The notes under the pieces: model-generated
Seen by the model: only the letters and a program-made list of their open reading frames with translations
Databases searched by the model: none
What the model was told of the DNA's origin: nothing
Part shown: positions 32,602 through 40,588 of the stretch, in pieces
Layout of the letters: every line of letters begins with the position of its first letter
Position numbering within the stretch: position 1 is the stretch's first letter
Source: Gp6-AA40 sp032156805
GTDB taxonomy: Bacteria; Acidobacteriota; Vicinamibacteria; Vicinamibacterales; UBA2999
Assembly: GCA_032156805.1 (NCBI GenBank)
Contig: JALDXQ010000008.1
Location: forward strand, 1-64,000
DNA: 64,000 nucleotides
Direction: 5' to 3'
Position numbers and translations under genes: made by a program

Positions 32602-33459
32602 CTACGATTGTCCCGGAACACAACGCATGTTGTCGATCAGCCGAGTGGCCCCGACCCACAGTGCGCCCGCGGCGATGACCGGACCGGTGACACGCGTAAT
32701 CGGCTGGAAGTCGAGCGGATCGACGATCTCGAGGTACTCGAGCCTCAGGCGGTCGTCGAATGGAATCTGGCCTGATGCAAGTTGCTTGAGATCGCCGACG
32801 CTCGTGACCCCTGCGGCAATGGCCGCTTTGACCTCGGTCAGCGCGAGGAACAACGCTGGAGCAAGCTGTCGTTCCTCCTGGCTCAGTCGCTGGTTACGCG
32901 AGCTCAATGCCAGGCCATCCGCTTCGCGCACGGTCGGCACACCGATTACGGTCGTCGGAATGTTGAAGTCGGAGACGAGACGGCCAATCACCGCCAGCTG
33001 CTGCGCATCCTTCTCCCCGAAGTACGATCGATCCGCCTGCGCGATCTCGAACAGCTTTAGGACGACGGTTGCCACGCCGCTGAAGTGTCCGGGCCGGTAG
33101 CGACCACAGAGATGATTGGCGAGTCTTCCGACATCGACGCTGCATTCAATGGGAGTCGGATACATCTCGGCAACCGTTGGTGCAAACACCAAATCGACGC
33201 CGAGCGACCTGCAGATCTCCGTGTCTGCTTCGAGCGAGCGCGGGTATCGTTCGAGGTCTTCGGGCCGATCGAACTGAATTGGGTTGACGAAGATGCTGAC
33301 CACAACGGTCGCGCACTCGGCTCGCGCGCGGCGAATGAGGCTGGCGTGCCCGTCGTGCAGCGCGCCCATGGTTGGAACCAGGCCGACCAGACCCGCAGAA
33401 CGCCTCGACGCGACCTGCGAGCGGAGGTCGGCGATGGTCTCGACACGCTCGAGTGGCAT
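32602..33459 (-). CDS. panC: Pantothenate synthetase PanC
   Basis: Joins pantoate and beta-alanine with ATP to give pantothenate. The 285 aa show the nucleotidyltransferase signature VPTMGALHDGHASLI (HxGH), the conserved SIFVNPIQF, RPGHFSGVATVVLKLF and the SSRNQRLS loop. It follows panB with a six-base gap. No panD is in the window. Confidence 0.97.
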   Translation of the reverse strand: MPLERVETIADLRSQVASRRSAGLVGLVPTMGALHDGHASLIRRARAECATVVVSIFVNPIQFDRPEDLERYPRSLEADTEICRSLGVDLVFAPTVAEMYPTPIECSVDVGRLANHLCGRYRPGHFSGVATVVLKLFEIAQADRSYFGEKDAQQLAVIGRLVSDFNIPTTVIGVPTVREADGLALSSRNQRLSQEERQLAPALFLALTEVKAAIAAGVTSVGDLKQLASGQIPFDDRLRLEYLEIVDPLDFQPITRVTGPVIAAGALWVGATRLIDNMRCVPGQS

Positions 33460-33465
33460 TCGCTG

Positions 33466-34287
33466 CTACCGGTTTGGAACCCCGGAGATCTTCGACAGCG
33501 ACTGTGGATAGCGGCCTTCGCGTACGTCGTCCACATAGGCCCTGGTCGCTGATTGAACGGCTTCTGAGAGCCGCGCGTACTGCTTCACGAACGAGGGAAT
33601 GAATCGATCGAACAGTCCCAGCATGTCGTAACTGACGAGCACTTGTCCGTCGCAGTGCGGGCCTGCACCGATGCCGATGGTAGGAATGTCGAGCGCGCTC
33701 GTGACCGTCTGGGCCGCATCTTCCGGAATTGATTCCAGCACGACAGCGAACGCCCCGGCGTCCTGCAGCGCGGCCGCATCGGCGACGAGCGCATCGACAT
33801 CCCCGGGTCGTGTGGCCTGCTTGACGTAGCCGCCCAGTTGATGAACCGACTGCGGTTGAAGGCCAAGGTGCCCCATCACTGGAATGCCGACGTCGACCAT
33901 TCGACGCACGGCTTCGATGACGGGCTGTCCGCCTTCGAGTTTCACAGCGGAGGCTCCGCCCTCCTGCAGCAGGCGTCCCGCGTTGCGTACGGCGTCTTCG
34001 GCGCTGACTTGGTACGACAGGAAGGGCATGTCGGCGACGACGAGCGCGCGCGAGGCGCCCCGTGCGACCGCTCGTGTGTGATGGAGCATGTCGTCGAGCG
34101 TGACCGCGAGCGTGTTCTCGTACCCGAGCACGACCATGCCCACTGAGTCGCCGACCAGCAGCGCATCGACTCCCGCCTGGTCCAGCAGACGCGCCATCGT
34201 CGCATCGTAGGCGGTCAGCATGGCGATCTTCTCGCCACGCGACTTCTTCTCCTTGAGGTCTGGAACGCGAATCCGGGAAGGGCTCAT
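33466..34287 (-). CDS. panB: 3-methyl-2-oxobutanoate hydroxymethyltransferase PanB
   Basis: Transfers a hydroxymethyl group from methylene-tetrahydrofolate to 2-oxoisovalerate, forming ketopantoate. The 273 aa have the expected MLTAYDATMARLLDQAG start, metal-binding VGDSVGMV, GGASAVKLEGG with the substrate-contact Lys, and catalytic Glu in VVLESIPED. It forms an operon with panC. An alpha/beta hydrolase gene lies 13 bases upstream on the same strand. Confidence 0.97.
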   Translation of the reverse strand: MSPSRIRVPDLKEKKSRGEKIAMLTAYDATMARLLDQAGVDALLVGDSVGMVVLGYENTLAVTLDDMLHHTRAVARGASRALVVADMPFLSYQVSAEDAVRNAGRLLQEGGASAVKLEGGQPVIEAVRRMVDVGIPVMGHLGLQPQSVHQLGGYVKQATRPGDVDALVADAAALQDAGAFAVVLESIPEDAAQTVTSALDIPTIGIGAGPHCDGQVLVSYDMLGLFDRFIPSFVKQYARLSEAVQSATRAYVDDVREGRYPQSLSKISGVPNR

Positions 34288-34300
34288 GACGAAGGTGACG

Positions 34301-35986
34301 TTATCGAATCGCGGCGAATGTCTTTTGCAGCCAATCCCCGATGGCCGTGGTCACGTCCTTGCTGACGTTGCGATCGGCCAGCGTGCCGTATTCGCTGACG
34401 TCGCCAGTGATGGCCGGGACGAGCAGATGATTGACACCGCGGACGACGACGACCTCCACTGATTTCGACCTGCCCTCTTTTTGCGCGAGGTCTGACAGGC
34501 GCTCGACATGCTGCACTGGAACTTGCTGATCCAGGCCGCCATGCACGAAGAGCATGGGTTGACGCACATCCTCCAGCACCTTGGCCGGATCGTACGTCAG
34601 CAGGCTCTGGAACCACGGCGTGTCCGCCTCTTTGCGCAATTGCGGCGGGACTGTGTCCCAGCCCTTGCCCGTCAGCACGGCCGAGTGGATCTGTTGTTGA
34701 AGCGCGATTCTCTTGTCTCGCTCTTCCGGAGCAGCCTTGGCTCGCTCGAGCGCCTGGCGCTGCTGGTCGAGCACGAAGTCGGCGCCGGTGGTCGACCACC
34801 CGGCGACCGAGACGACGGCAGCGATGCGTCGCTCACGCGATGCGGCAAGCAGACCGACCCATCCGCCTTCGCCGTATCCGATCACGGCGATGCGCTTGGG
34901 ATCGACGTCGGGACGTCGTTCGAGCCACCGCACGACGGTGCGGACGTCTTCAGCGAAGTCGGTTATGGTCGCCGACTCTGAGCGGCCACCGCTCTGACCG
35001 TTGCCGCGTTTGTCGTAGCGCACCGCGAGGATGCCCGACTGGGCGAGCGCGCCTGCCAGTTGCGCCAGGACCGGGACACCCTGTACGACGCCGTCGCGGT
35101 CCCCGACGCCCGAACTCGCCAGCAGGATCACCGCGGGCGCACGAGCGGTGCCGCCAGTTGGCTTCGTCAGCGTGGCGCCGAGATTGAAGCCGACTGCGGG
35201 GATGACGACTGCCTCATCGCCTGCATTCGAGTAGATCTGCGTGCGCGACATCGATGACGCGACGTCCTCGCGCACCATGTCCATTGATTCAGACGGGATC
35301 GTGACTCTGATCAGATCGCCCGTGCTGCTCGCTGTGACGTCGACCGCCACGTCTCCGGAAGGATTGGCGTAGACCAGCTCGAAGCGGCGCACGTCGAGGA
35401 GCGTCGTTCCGATCTGGATTCGCTCCGCGCGAACCGTTCGGACACGAACCGTGATCTCGGCCTGCGGGACCACGTAGACGCGGAACTCGGCGCCTTCCTC
35501 CGAGTTCTCCACGAGACGACGGGCGAGCGCGACATACGAAGCCAGGACGCCGTTGGCATGGATAAGGGTGCGGGGCACGACCTCGTGCGCGACCGAGACG
35601 GCCTGTGCCGGCGTCGCTCCCTGGCCTGGCGTGATGCCCTGGGTTGCCGCCTTGCCATCGGCGAACGTCGTGTTGAGCTGCATGACGCTGCCGTTGACGA
35701 TCGCGTCCAGCGAGAACGCCGACGGCGTCCAATCGGGTTGGTACCTGAACTCGGCGGACCGAATGGTGACGTTGAGCGGCGCCAGCATGCGCCCCTGGGT
35801 CGTGATGGAAATCTGCTTCTGATCGCGGTTGAATGTAATGAGCTCGCGACCGACCGGGCCTCCGCGCAGGAAAACCAGGTAGCCAGTCCCCTGGGTGGAG
35901 ACCGCCTGTTGCTGGGCTGCCGCAAGGGCAGGCAGACCCAACAGAACGAGGCAGGTACAATGAAGAAGATTCCTGAAGCGACGCAC
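34301..35986 (-). CDS. Exported alpha/beta hydrolase (dienelactone-hydrolase/peptidase-S9-like)
   Basis: A protein of about 561 aa with a signal peptide (MRRFRNLLHCTCLVLLGLPALAAAQ), an N-terminal beta-rich region of about 230 residues without recognised domain, and a C-terminal alpha/beta-hydrolase fold. The nucleophile elbow is GYGEGGW, so the residue at the Ser position is Glu; an Asp and His are available near HGGLDQQVP and GVNHLLVP. That Glu at the nucleophile site may mean altered chemistry or loss of esterase activity. GTG 35986 is preferred over GTG 36010 because it gives a compact signal peptide. It diverges from ygfZ over about 29 bases. Confidence 0.82.
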   Translation of the reverse strand: MRRFRNLLHCTCLVLLGLPALAAAQQQAVSTQGTGYLVFLRGGPVGRELITFNRDQKQISITTQGRMLAPLNVTIRSAEFRYQPDWTPSAFSLDAIVNGSVMQLNTTFADGKAATQGITPGQGATPAQAVSVAHEVVPRTLIHANGVLASYVALARRLVENSEEGAEFRVYVVPQAEITVRVRTVRAERIQIGTTLLDVRRFELVYANPSGDVAVDVTASSTGDLIRVTIPSESMDMVREDVASSMSRTQIYSNAGDEAVVIPAVGFNLGATLTKPTGGTARAPAVILLASSGVGDRDGVVQGVPVLAQLAGALAQSGILAVRYDKRGNGQSGGRSESATITDFAEDVRTVVRWLERRPDVDPKRIAVIGYGEGGWVGLLAASRERRIAAVVSVAGWSTTGADFVLDQQRQALERAKAAPEERDKRIALQQQIHSAVLTGKGWDTVPPQLRKEADTPWFQSLLTYDPAKVLEDVRQPMLFVHGGLDQQVPVQHVERLSDLAQKEGRSKSVEVVVVRGVNHLLVPAITGDVSEYGTLADRNVSKDVTTAIGDWLQKTFAAIR

Positions 35987-36015
35987 CTCGTCGATCGTAT
36001 CAGGTCTCACTGCCG

Positions 36016-37011
36016 ATGACTCTTGCGGACGGTTACCGGGCGATTGAGCAGCAGGCGGCCATAGGGGCCGTGGCCCCGCGATTACAGATTGCGGTGGCGG
36101 GGCAGGATCGTGCCGCCTACCTCCAGGGCCTGCTGACCAACGACATCCAGGCCCTCACGCCTGGTACTGGCTGCTATTCCACCTGGTTGTCGCCGCAGGG
36201 CCGCATGCACACCGACATGCACGTCCTCGAGTCGGGCGACATGATCCTGCTCGACGTCCCCGCCGAGACGCTCGAATCGACGATCCACCGGCTCGAGCAG
36301 TTCATCTTCACTGAAGACGTCCAGGTCGCCTCGCTGGCCGAAAGCCTGAGCGGCGTCTGGCTGCACGGTCCTCAGGCGGCCAACGTTCTCGAGCAGGTAC
36401 TCCAAGGGGCACGCGGTCTCAACGAGTGGGCCGAGTATCAGCACGGTCGTTTCGAGTTTCGCGCATCATCGGTGTCGGTGGTTCGCATCAATCAGCTCGG
36501 CGTTCCCGGGTTCTGCGTGTACCTCGAACGTGCGCAAGTGGGCGAGTTGATCTCTGCGCTCACCGGCGCCGGTGCCGCGCCTGCGCCGGCAGACGCCATT
36601 GCGGCGGCAAGAATCGAAGCCGGCTACCCGGTGTTCGGGATCGACATGACTGAGGACACGATCCCGCTCGAAGCCGGGATCGAATCGCGTGCGATTTCCT
36701 TCACCAAGGGTTGCTACGTCGGTCAGGAAGTCATCATTCGTGTGCTGCACCGAGGTCACGGACGCGTGGCAAAGAAACTGGTGCGCATCCAGATCGATGG
36801 TCAACGACCCGCTCCGGGTGCGAAGCTGTTTGCCGGTGAGCGTGAGATCGGGTGGGTGACGAGTGCGGCCGACTCGCCACGATTGGGCACGATCGCGCTG
36901 GCCTATGCGCATCGTGATTTCATCGCTGCTGGCACCACGCTCGAAGTGGCCGCGCCCTCCGGCCGCGCTCCCGCGGTCATCAGCGAGAGTCCGGTTCCTT
37001 CAATCGTTTGA
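36016..37011 (+). CDS. ygfZ: YgfZ/GcvT-like folate-binding Fe-S cluster maturation protein
   Basis: A 331-aa tetrahydrofolate-binding protein of the GcvT superfamily that supports iron-sulfur cluster assembly or repair in certain enzymes. The diagnostic YgfZ motif KGCYVGQEV with its essential Cys is seen near residue 232. The N-terminal LTNDIQALTPGTGCYSTWLSPQG matches the folate-binding domain. The start lies about 30 bases from a divergent gene, so promoters must overlap coding DNA. Confidence 0.93.
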   Translation: MTLADGYRAIEQQAAIGAVAPRLQIAVAGQDRAAYLQGLLTNDIQALTPGTGCYSTWLSPQGRMHTDMHVLESGDMILLDVPAETLESTIHRLEQFIFTEDVQVASLAESLSGVWLHGPQAANVLEQVLQGARGLNEWAEYQHGRFEFRASSVSVVRINQLGVPGFCVYLERAQVGELISALTGAGAAPAPADAIAAARIEAGYPVFGIDMTEDTIPLEAGIESRAISFTKGCYVGQEVIIRVLHRGHGRVAKKLVRIQIDGQRPAPGAKLFAGEREIGWVTSAADSPRLGTIALAYAHRDFIAAGTTLEVAAPSGRAPAVISESPVPSIV

Positions 37012-37041
37012 TCAGCGTGAGAGGCGCTCTCAGGCGTCGGC

Positions 37042-37356
37042 CTACGCGCTAATGGGGCTCGAGACGACCTCGTAATGGGTCACCCGCCGGTCGTACCGCA
37101 CCAGCGCCGCCGCCGCTTCCGGTTCGACCACAGCCTCGTCGAGTTGCGGACCGGCGAATGCCTCGATCGCCGCCAGTGAATCCCAGAGTGTCTGCACGAC
37201 GTACTCGACTTCGTCTCCGTCTCTCCGGCGCAGGAGATACAGCCCGCGAAAGCCTGCGAGCTGTTCCAGCTGCGGCTTGACGGTCTCGAGAAGATGCCGC
37301 GGATACTGGTCCGCCGCGCCGGAGTGCGCGTAGGCGCGCCACGATCTGACGATCAT
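37042..37356 (-). CDS. Antibiotic-biosynthesis monooxygenase (ABM) domain protein
   Basis: A 104-aa ferredoxin-like protein of the ABM superfamily, seen from its WRAYA start, the central GFRGLYLLRR and YVVQTLWDSLAAIEAFAG. Members are small monooxygenases, haem-degrading enzymes or stress proteins; none of those roles can be assigned. It seems to be monocistronic. Confidence 0.82.
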   Translation of the reverse strand: MIVRSWRAYAHSGAADQYPRHLLETVKPQLEQLAGFRGLYLLRRRDGDEVEYVVQTLWDSLAAIEAFAGPQLDEAVVEPEAAAALVRYDRRVTHYEVVSSPISA

Positions 37357-37432
37357 TCAAGCCCTCGGCTGGCACACGACGGCTCCGTGAGCCGCAAGTG
37401 GCCTTGCCAGATTTCTCTCGAGATCGTTCCGT

Positions 37433-38053
37433 TCATGAGACTTCATGAACCATCGTGTCGAGCAGCGCCACGCCGCATGCTTTCAGCTCGTGACGTGTCG
37501 CTTCGACGCGAGAGATACCGTCGTCTGTCGCCTTGTAGCTGCTGGCGCGCGCTCCCGTCAGGTCGACGGCCACCGCCACATGCACGCCGCGACCTGCAAG
37601 CATGCTCTGCGTCGTCAGTGCCGACGCGCGGACGCAGGTCGTGAACTGGAACCCCGCCAGAACGACCTGGCGTAGCCCCGTGGACACCGCCTGCGCAATG
37701 ACGTCGCGATATGCTCCGGCCGTTGCAGCGTCGACGTCGAATTTCGTGACCACGGTGTGCGCACCGGAGACGTCGAGACCGGGCGCCCACTGACAGTCGA
37801 TGTTGTGTCCAGGGACGCAGAGATGCCCCAGGGGATGGTCCAAGCGGCCGGCGGTGAACTGCGCGGGCCGATATTCGGACCGCACGAACACGGTTCGCGA
37901 CCTGCGGCCGTGGTGCGCGACATGGGCCAGCAGACGAGTCAGGGCGGCGGTACAGGGCACGACGTCGTCCACGCCAAACGCGCGGGCCAGTGAACCATCC
38001 GGATCCACGAACGCCCGCTGCGCGTCGATCACGACCAGGAGCGTGTCGTCCAT
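37433..38053 (-). CDS. Isochorismatase-like cysteine hydrolase
   Basis: A 206-aa cysteine hydrolase with the isochorismatase fold. The catalytic triad is Asp10 (VVIDAQ), Lys104 (VTKFD) and Cys140 (FTTCVRASA), with the expected cis-peptide neighbourhood before the Cys. Family members hydrolyse nicotinamide, N-carbamoyl compounds, biuret or isochorismate; the substrate here is unknown. Confidence 0.92.
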   Translation of the reverse strand: MDDTLLVVIDAQRAFVDPDGSLARAFGVDDVVPCTAALTRLLAHVAHHGRRSRTVFVRSEYRPAQFTAGRLDHPLGHLCVPGHNIDCQWAPGLDVSGAHTVVTKFDVDAATAGAYRDVIAQAVSTGLRQVVLAGFQFTTCVRASALTTQSMLAGRGVHVAVAVDLTGARASSYKATDDGISRVEATRHELKACGVALLDTMVHEVS

Positions 38054-38125
38054 CTCGATGGTCTATTGTCGGTCGAATGTCTGGTTGTTAGTCGGCCGGA
38101 GTACTGGTTGGACGTGCGCACGGTC

Positions 38126-38785
38126 TCACGAGGGCTTCTCGAACAACACAAGGAACAGTCTGGCGCGGTCGTCGTCGGGGGGCCACCGCGAGAGTGTCGT
38201 CACATGTCGAAATCCCGATTGGGTGAGCTCGTTCACGATGATGGGGGCGGGAATGCCATGGCCGCCACGGTTTTCCGGTACTCCATCAGGGATGCTGGAC
38301 CCCGGCTCCGGCGGGAAATCGACGATCGCGAGGCGGCCGCTTGGCTTCAACGCGGCCAACAGGCTCGCACCGATGTCTTCCGGATACGTCAGATGGTGGT
38401 AGACGTCGCGCAGGAAGATCGCGTCACAGCATTCGTTCGGCAGGTTCGTCGAACGCGCGGCGCCTTCCAGCACGACCACGTTGGCCAGGTTTTCAACCGC
38501 TGCTCTGATTTCGGCAAGCTGCGCTTCCCTGACATCCGTGGCGTAGACACGCCCGTCCGGTCCCAGCCACTTCGCGAAGACAACGGCCATCGCTCCGCCA
38601 CCGGAACCAATGTCTGCGACCGTGTCTCCCGGCTCGAGAGCCATCACTTTCGCAAGCTGCGGGACCTCGCGTGCCGCCTGTTCGAGTTCCTGCCGTACAA
38701 GGGCGGCCGTGCGCTGGGCCGCAAGAGCAGCAGGCACCGTAAACAGGAGACACGCAAGATATGCGGCACGGTATCGGCAGGGCAT
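38126..38785 (-). CDS. Class I methyltransferase with an N-terminal export signal
   Basis: A 219-aa AdoMet-dependent methyltransferase fold: motif I VADIGSGGGAMAVVFA, acidic residue at the end of strand 2 (YATDVRE), DAIFLRDVYHHL at motif IV and GRLAIVDF at strand 5. The first 23 residues (MPCRYRAAYLACLLFTVPAALAAQ) form a clear signal peptide. AdoMet is not expected outside the cytoplasm, so either the signal acts as a membrane anchor or the protein has another role. Start ATG 38785 fits; no shorter start removes the signal cleanly. Confidence 0.86.
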   Translation of the reverse strand: MPCRYRAAYLACLLFTVPAALAAQRTAALVRQELEQAAREVPQLAKVMALEPGDTVADIGSGGGAMAVVFAKWLGPDGRVYATDVREAQLAEIRAAVENLANVVVLEGAARSTNLPNECCDAIFLRDVYHHLTYPEDIGASLLAALKPSGRLAIVDFPPEPGSSIPDGVPENRGGHGIPAPIIVNELTQSGFRHVTTLSRWPPDDDRARLFLVLFEKPS

Positions 38786-38872
38786 TGCGATACCTCCAGC
38801 GTAAGCTCTTCGACTACGTCCGATTTCGCATCGCTAGACGGTGCTCGAACCATTCCGGTTCACGAACCCGAA

Positions 38873-39259
38873 CTACACGGACGAAGAGCTCCTCAGCCGT
38901 GCGATCAGCTCCGCATCCGCGGGAGGGAAGTCGAGCGCGTGCAGCTCCCCCCGCGGCACCCATCGCATCTGCTGGCCGAGCAGCGGCCGCGGGGTTCCGC
39001 GAAGTGTGCACCGGTAGAAGTGCAACGAAATCGATCGGTCGCTGTATGTGAACCCGGTTTCGTACACGAGTGCTCCTACCTCGACCTCCGCATCGAGTTC
39101 TTCCCGGATCTCGCGCGCCAGTGCCGCAGCGTGTGTTTCGCCGGTCGCGGTCTTACCGCCGGGAAACTCCCACAGCCCGGCAAGGTGCGTCCCCTCGAGC
39201 CGGCGCGTCACCAGGAACGCGCCGTCTTGTTCGATCACCGCGGCCACGACGACGGTCAC
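38873..39259 (-). CDS. mutT: (Deoxy)nucleoside triphosphate pyrophosphohydrolase MutT
   Basis: A 128-aa Nudix hydrolase. The Nudix box is complete: GKTATGETHAAALAREIREEL. The length and FPGGK context fit MutT, which removes 8-oxo-dGTP from the nucleotide pool. It directly follows mutY on the same strand, so two of the three GO-repair genes are together here. The neighbouring MutY lacks its own Nudix-like C-terminal domain, but this protein has an intact catalytic box, so it is an enzyme and not only that missing domain. Confidence 0.9.
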   Translation of the reverse strand: MTVVVAAVIEQDGAFLVTRRLEGTHLAGLWEFPGGKTATGETHAAALAREIREELDAEVEVGALVYETGFTYSDRSISLHFYRCTLRGTPRPLLGQQMRWVPRGELHALDFPPADAELIARLRSSSSV

Positions 39260-39276
39260 GATTCGCAGCCTGACGA

Positions 39277-39332
39277 TTCACGATTCACTACCTGACACCC
39301 CCTACACGTTCACGATTCACTGCCTGACACCC
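39277..39332. repeat. 24-base direct repeat at the mutY stop
   Basis: TTCACGATTCACTACCTGAC then ACCC (39277-39300) and its copy at 39309-39332 (one base different), eight bases apart. The second copy encodes the last residues and stop of mutY. The first half repeats ACGATTC with 7-base spacing; the second half (CCTGACACC) resembles the palindrome family at 49898. Confidence 0.85.
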
Positions 39333-39988
39333 GACGAGCGGCACATGCGGGTCATCGGGCAGGCGGTGCACTTCGGTTTGCGAGCGACGCAGACCATGGC
39401 GCCGAAGTCCATCAGCCCCTGGTTGAAGTCGAAGACGTGTTTGTGCGGCACCAGTGTCGCGGACAACGCCCACAAATGCCTGCGCATGGCGTGGGCCTTC
39501 GGATCGCCGCGCCCGATGAACACGCGAAACAGCACCCTGGCGACGTTGGTGTCGAGAATTGCCGCCCGCTGGCCGAACGCGAAGCTCCTGATGGCCCCTG
39601 CCGTGTACGGGCCGATGCCCTTGAACGAGAGCAGCGTTGCTTCGTCGGACGGCAGCGCCCCGCCGTAGCGCTCGACCGACTCGCGCGCGATCGCGTGCAG
39701 CCGTCTGGGCCTGATGTTGTAACCGAGAGGGCGCCACGTGCTGGTCACGTCGCCCTCGTCCGCGGTGGCAAGAGCCGCCAGCGAGGGATAGCGGGTCAGC
39801 CACTCGTGATACTTGGGCAGCACGCGATCGACCTGTGTCTGTTGCAGCATGACCTCTGACACGAGGATGTGATACGGGTCGCTGGTGCGTCGCCAGGGAA
39901 GATCGCGGCCATTGGCGCGATACCACGTCAACAATATGCGGCGGAAGCGCTGGCGGATGGCAGGCTTGGGCAGAGAGAGCGCGGGCAT
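39317..39988 (-). CDS. mutY: Short A/G-specific adenine DNA glycosylase (MutY-type, no 8-oxoG-recognition domain)
   Basis: Removes adenine mispaired with 8-oxoguanine. The helix-hairpin-helix glycosylase domain is complete: Glu45 in SEVMLQQTQV, the hairpin KGIGPYTAGAI, catalytic Asp146 in ILDTNVARV, and four Cys (200, 207, 210, 216; C-x6-C-x2-C-x5-C) for a 4Fe-4S cluster. It ends right after the cluster at 223 aa, about 120 residues short of typical MutY, so the MutT-like C-terminal domain is absent. The LDTNV and GPYT details are between MutY and Nth. ATG 39997 is an alternative start. Confidence 0.85.
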   Translation of the reverse strand: MPALSLPKPAIRQRFRRILLTWYRANGRDLPWRRTSDPYHILVSEVMLQQTQVDRVLPKYHEWLTRYPSLAALATADEGDVTSTWRPLGYNIRPRRLHAIARESVERYGGALPSDEATLLSFKGIGPYTAGAIRSFAFGQRAAILDTNVARVLFRVFIGRGDPKAHAMRRHLWALSATLVPHKHVFDFNQGLMDFGAMVCVARKPKCTACPMTRMCRSSGVRQ

Positions 39989-39996
39989 CGACCCCA

Positions 39997-40002
39997 TATA
40001 AT
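39997..40002 (+). promoter_or_regulatory. TATAAT -10 element upstream of the cobalamin adenosyltransferase gene
   Basis: A perfect TATAAT lies 46 bases before the GTG start at 40049, inside the divergent spacer with mutY. No good -35 element was seen at 17 bases. Confidence 0.4.
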
Positions 40003-40048
40003 TCCACGCGTGACCCTTCGTCTGCACTCGGGGTCGCGGAGTCGAGGC

Positions 40049-40588
40049 GTGAAGATCTACACAAAGACAGGCGACGCAGGCCAGACGTCGTTGTTCGACA
40101 ACTCGCGCGTGTCGAAGGCGGACACCAGGGTCGACGCCTATGGCGAGGTGGACGAACTGAACGCCGCCCTCGGCGCCGCGCGGGCGGCCGGGCTCGACGA
40201 CGACCTGTCGCGCGCGATCGAAACGATCCAGAAGGAACTGTTCGCGGTAGGTGCGCGGCTCGCCGATCCCTCGAAGCGCATTGCCGGGCGTGTCACCAAG
40301 GCTGCCGTGCAGGAGTCCGACGTCGAGCGGCTGGAGCAGACGATCGATCGGCTCGAGGGCGAGCTGGACCCGCTGCGCCGCTTCATCCTCCCAGGGGGCA
40401 GCTTGCCGGGAGCGTTGCTGCACGTGTGCCGGACTATCTGCCGGCGCGCCGAGCGGCGCGTCGTGGCGCTTGGTCCTGATGCGGTCGAGCCGATCGTGAT
40501 CGTGTACCTGAACCGATTGTCTGATCTGCTCTTCGTGATGGCGCGGGCCGCCAACCGCCGCGCCGGTGTTGCCGAGATCGAATGGTAG
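40049..40588 (+). CDS. Cob(I)alamin adenosyltransferase, PduO type
   Basis: Transfers the adenosyl group of ATP to cob(I)alamin to make coenzyme B12. The 179 aa match the PduO-type trimeric enzyme: the N-terminal KIYTKTGDAGQTSLFDNSRV ATP-binding strand, YGEVDELNAALG, FILPGGSLPGALLHVCRTI and the RRAERRVVAL motif with key Arg residues, then YLNRLSDLLFVMAR. GTG 40049 gives the canonical start (GAGG upstream). The stop overlaps hpnC by seven bases. Confidence 0.95.
   Translation: MKIYTKTGDAGQTSLFDNSRVSKADTRVDAYGEVDELNAALGAARAAGLDDDLSRAIETIQKELFAVGARLADPSKRIAGRVTKAAVQESDVERLEQTIDRLEGELDPLRRFILPGGSLPGALLHVCRTICRRAERRVVALGPDAVEPIVIVYLNRLSDLLFVMARAANRRAGVAEIEW

Noticed and set aside
38873..39259. 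The Nudix gene as merely the detached C-terminal domain of MutY
   Set aside because: It has a complete catalytic Nudix box and standard MutT length, whereas MutY C-terminal domains lack that box.
38066..39295. Plus-strand open frame of 409 codons opposite the exported methyltransferase and mutT
   Set aside because: Spans two genes and a spacer of the other strand and has no motif; a chance open frame.
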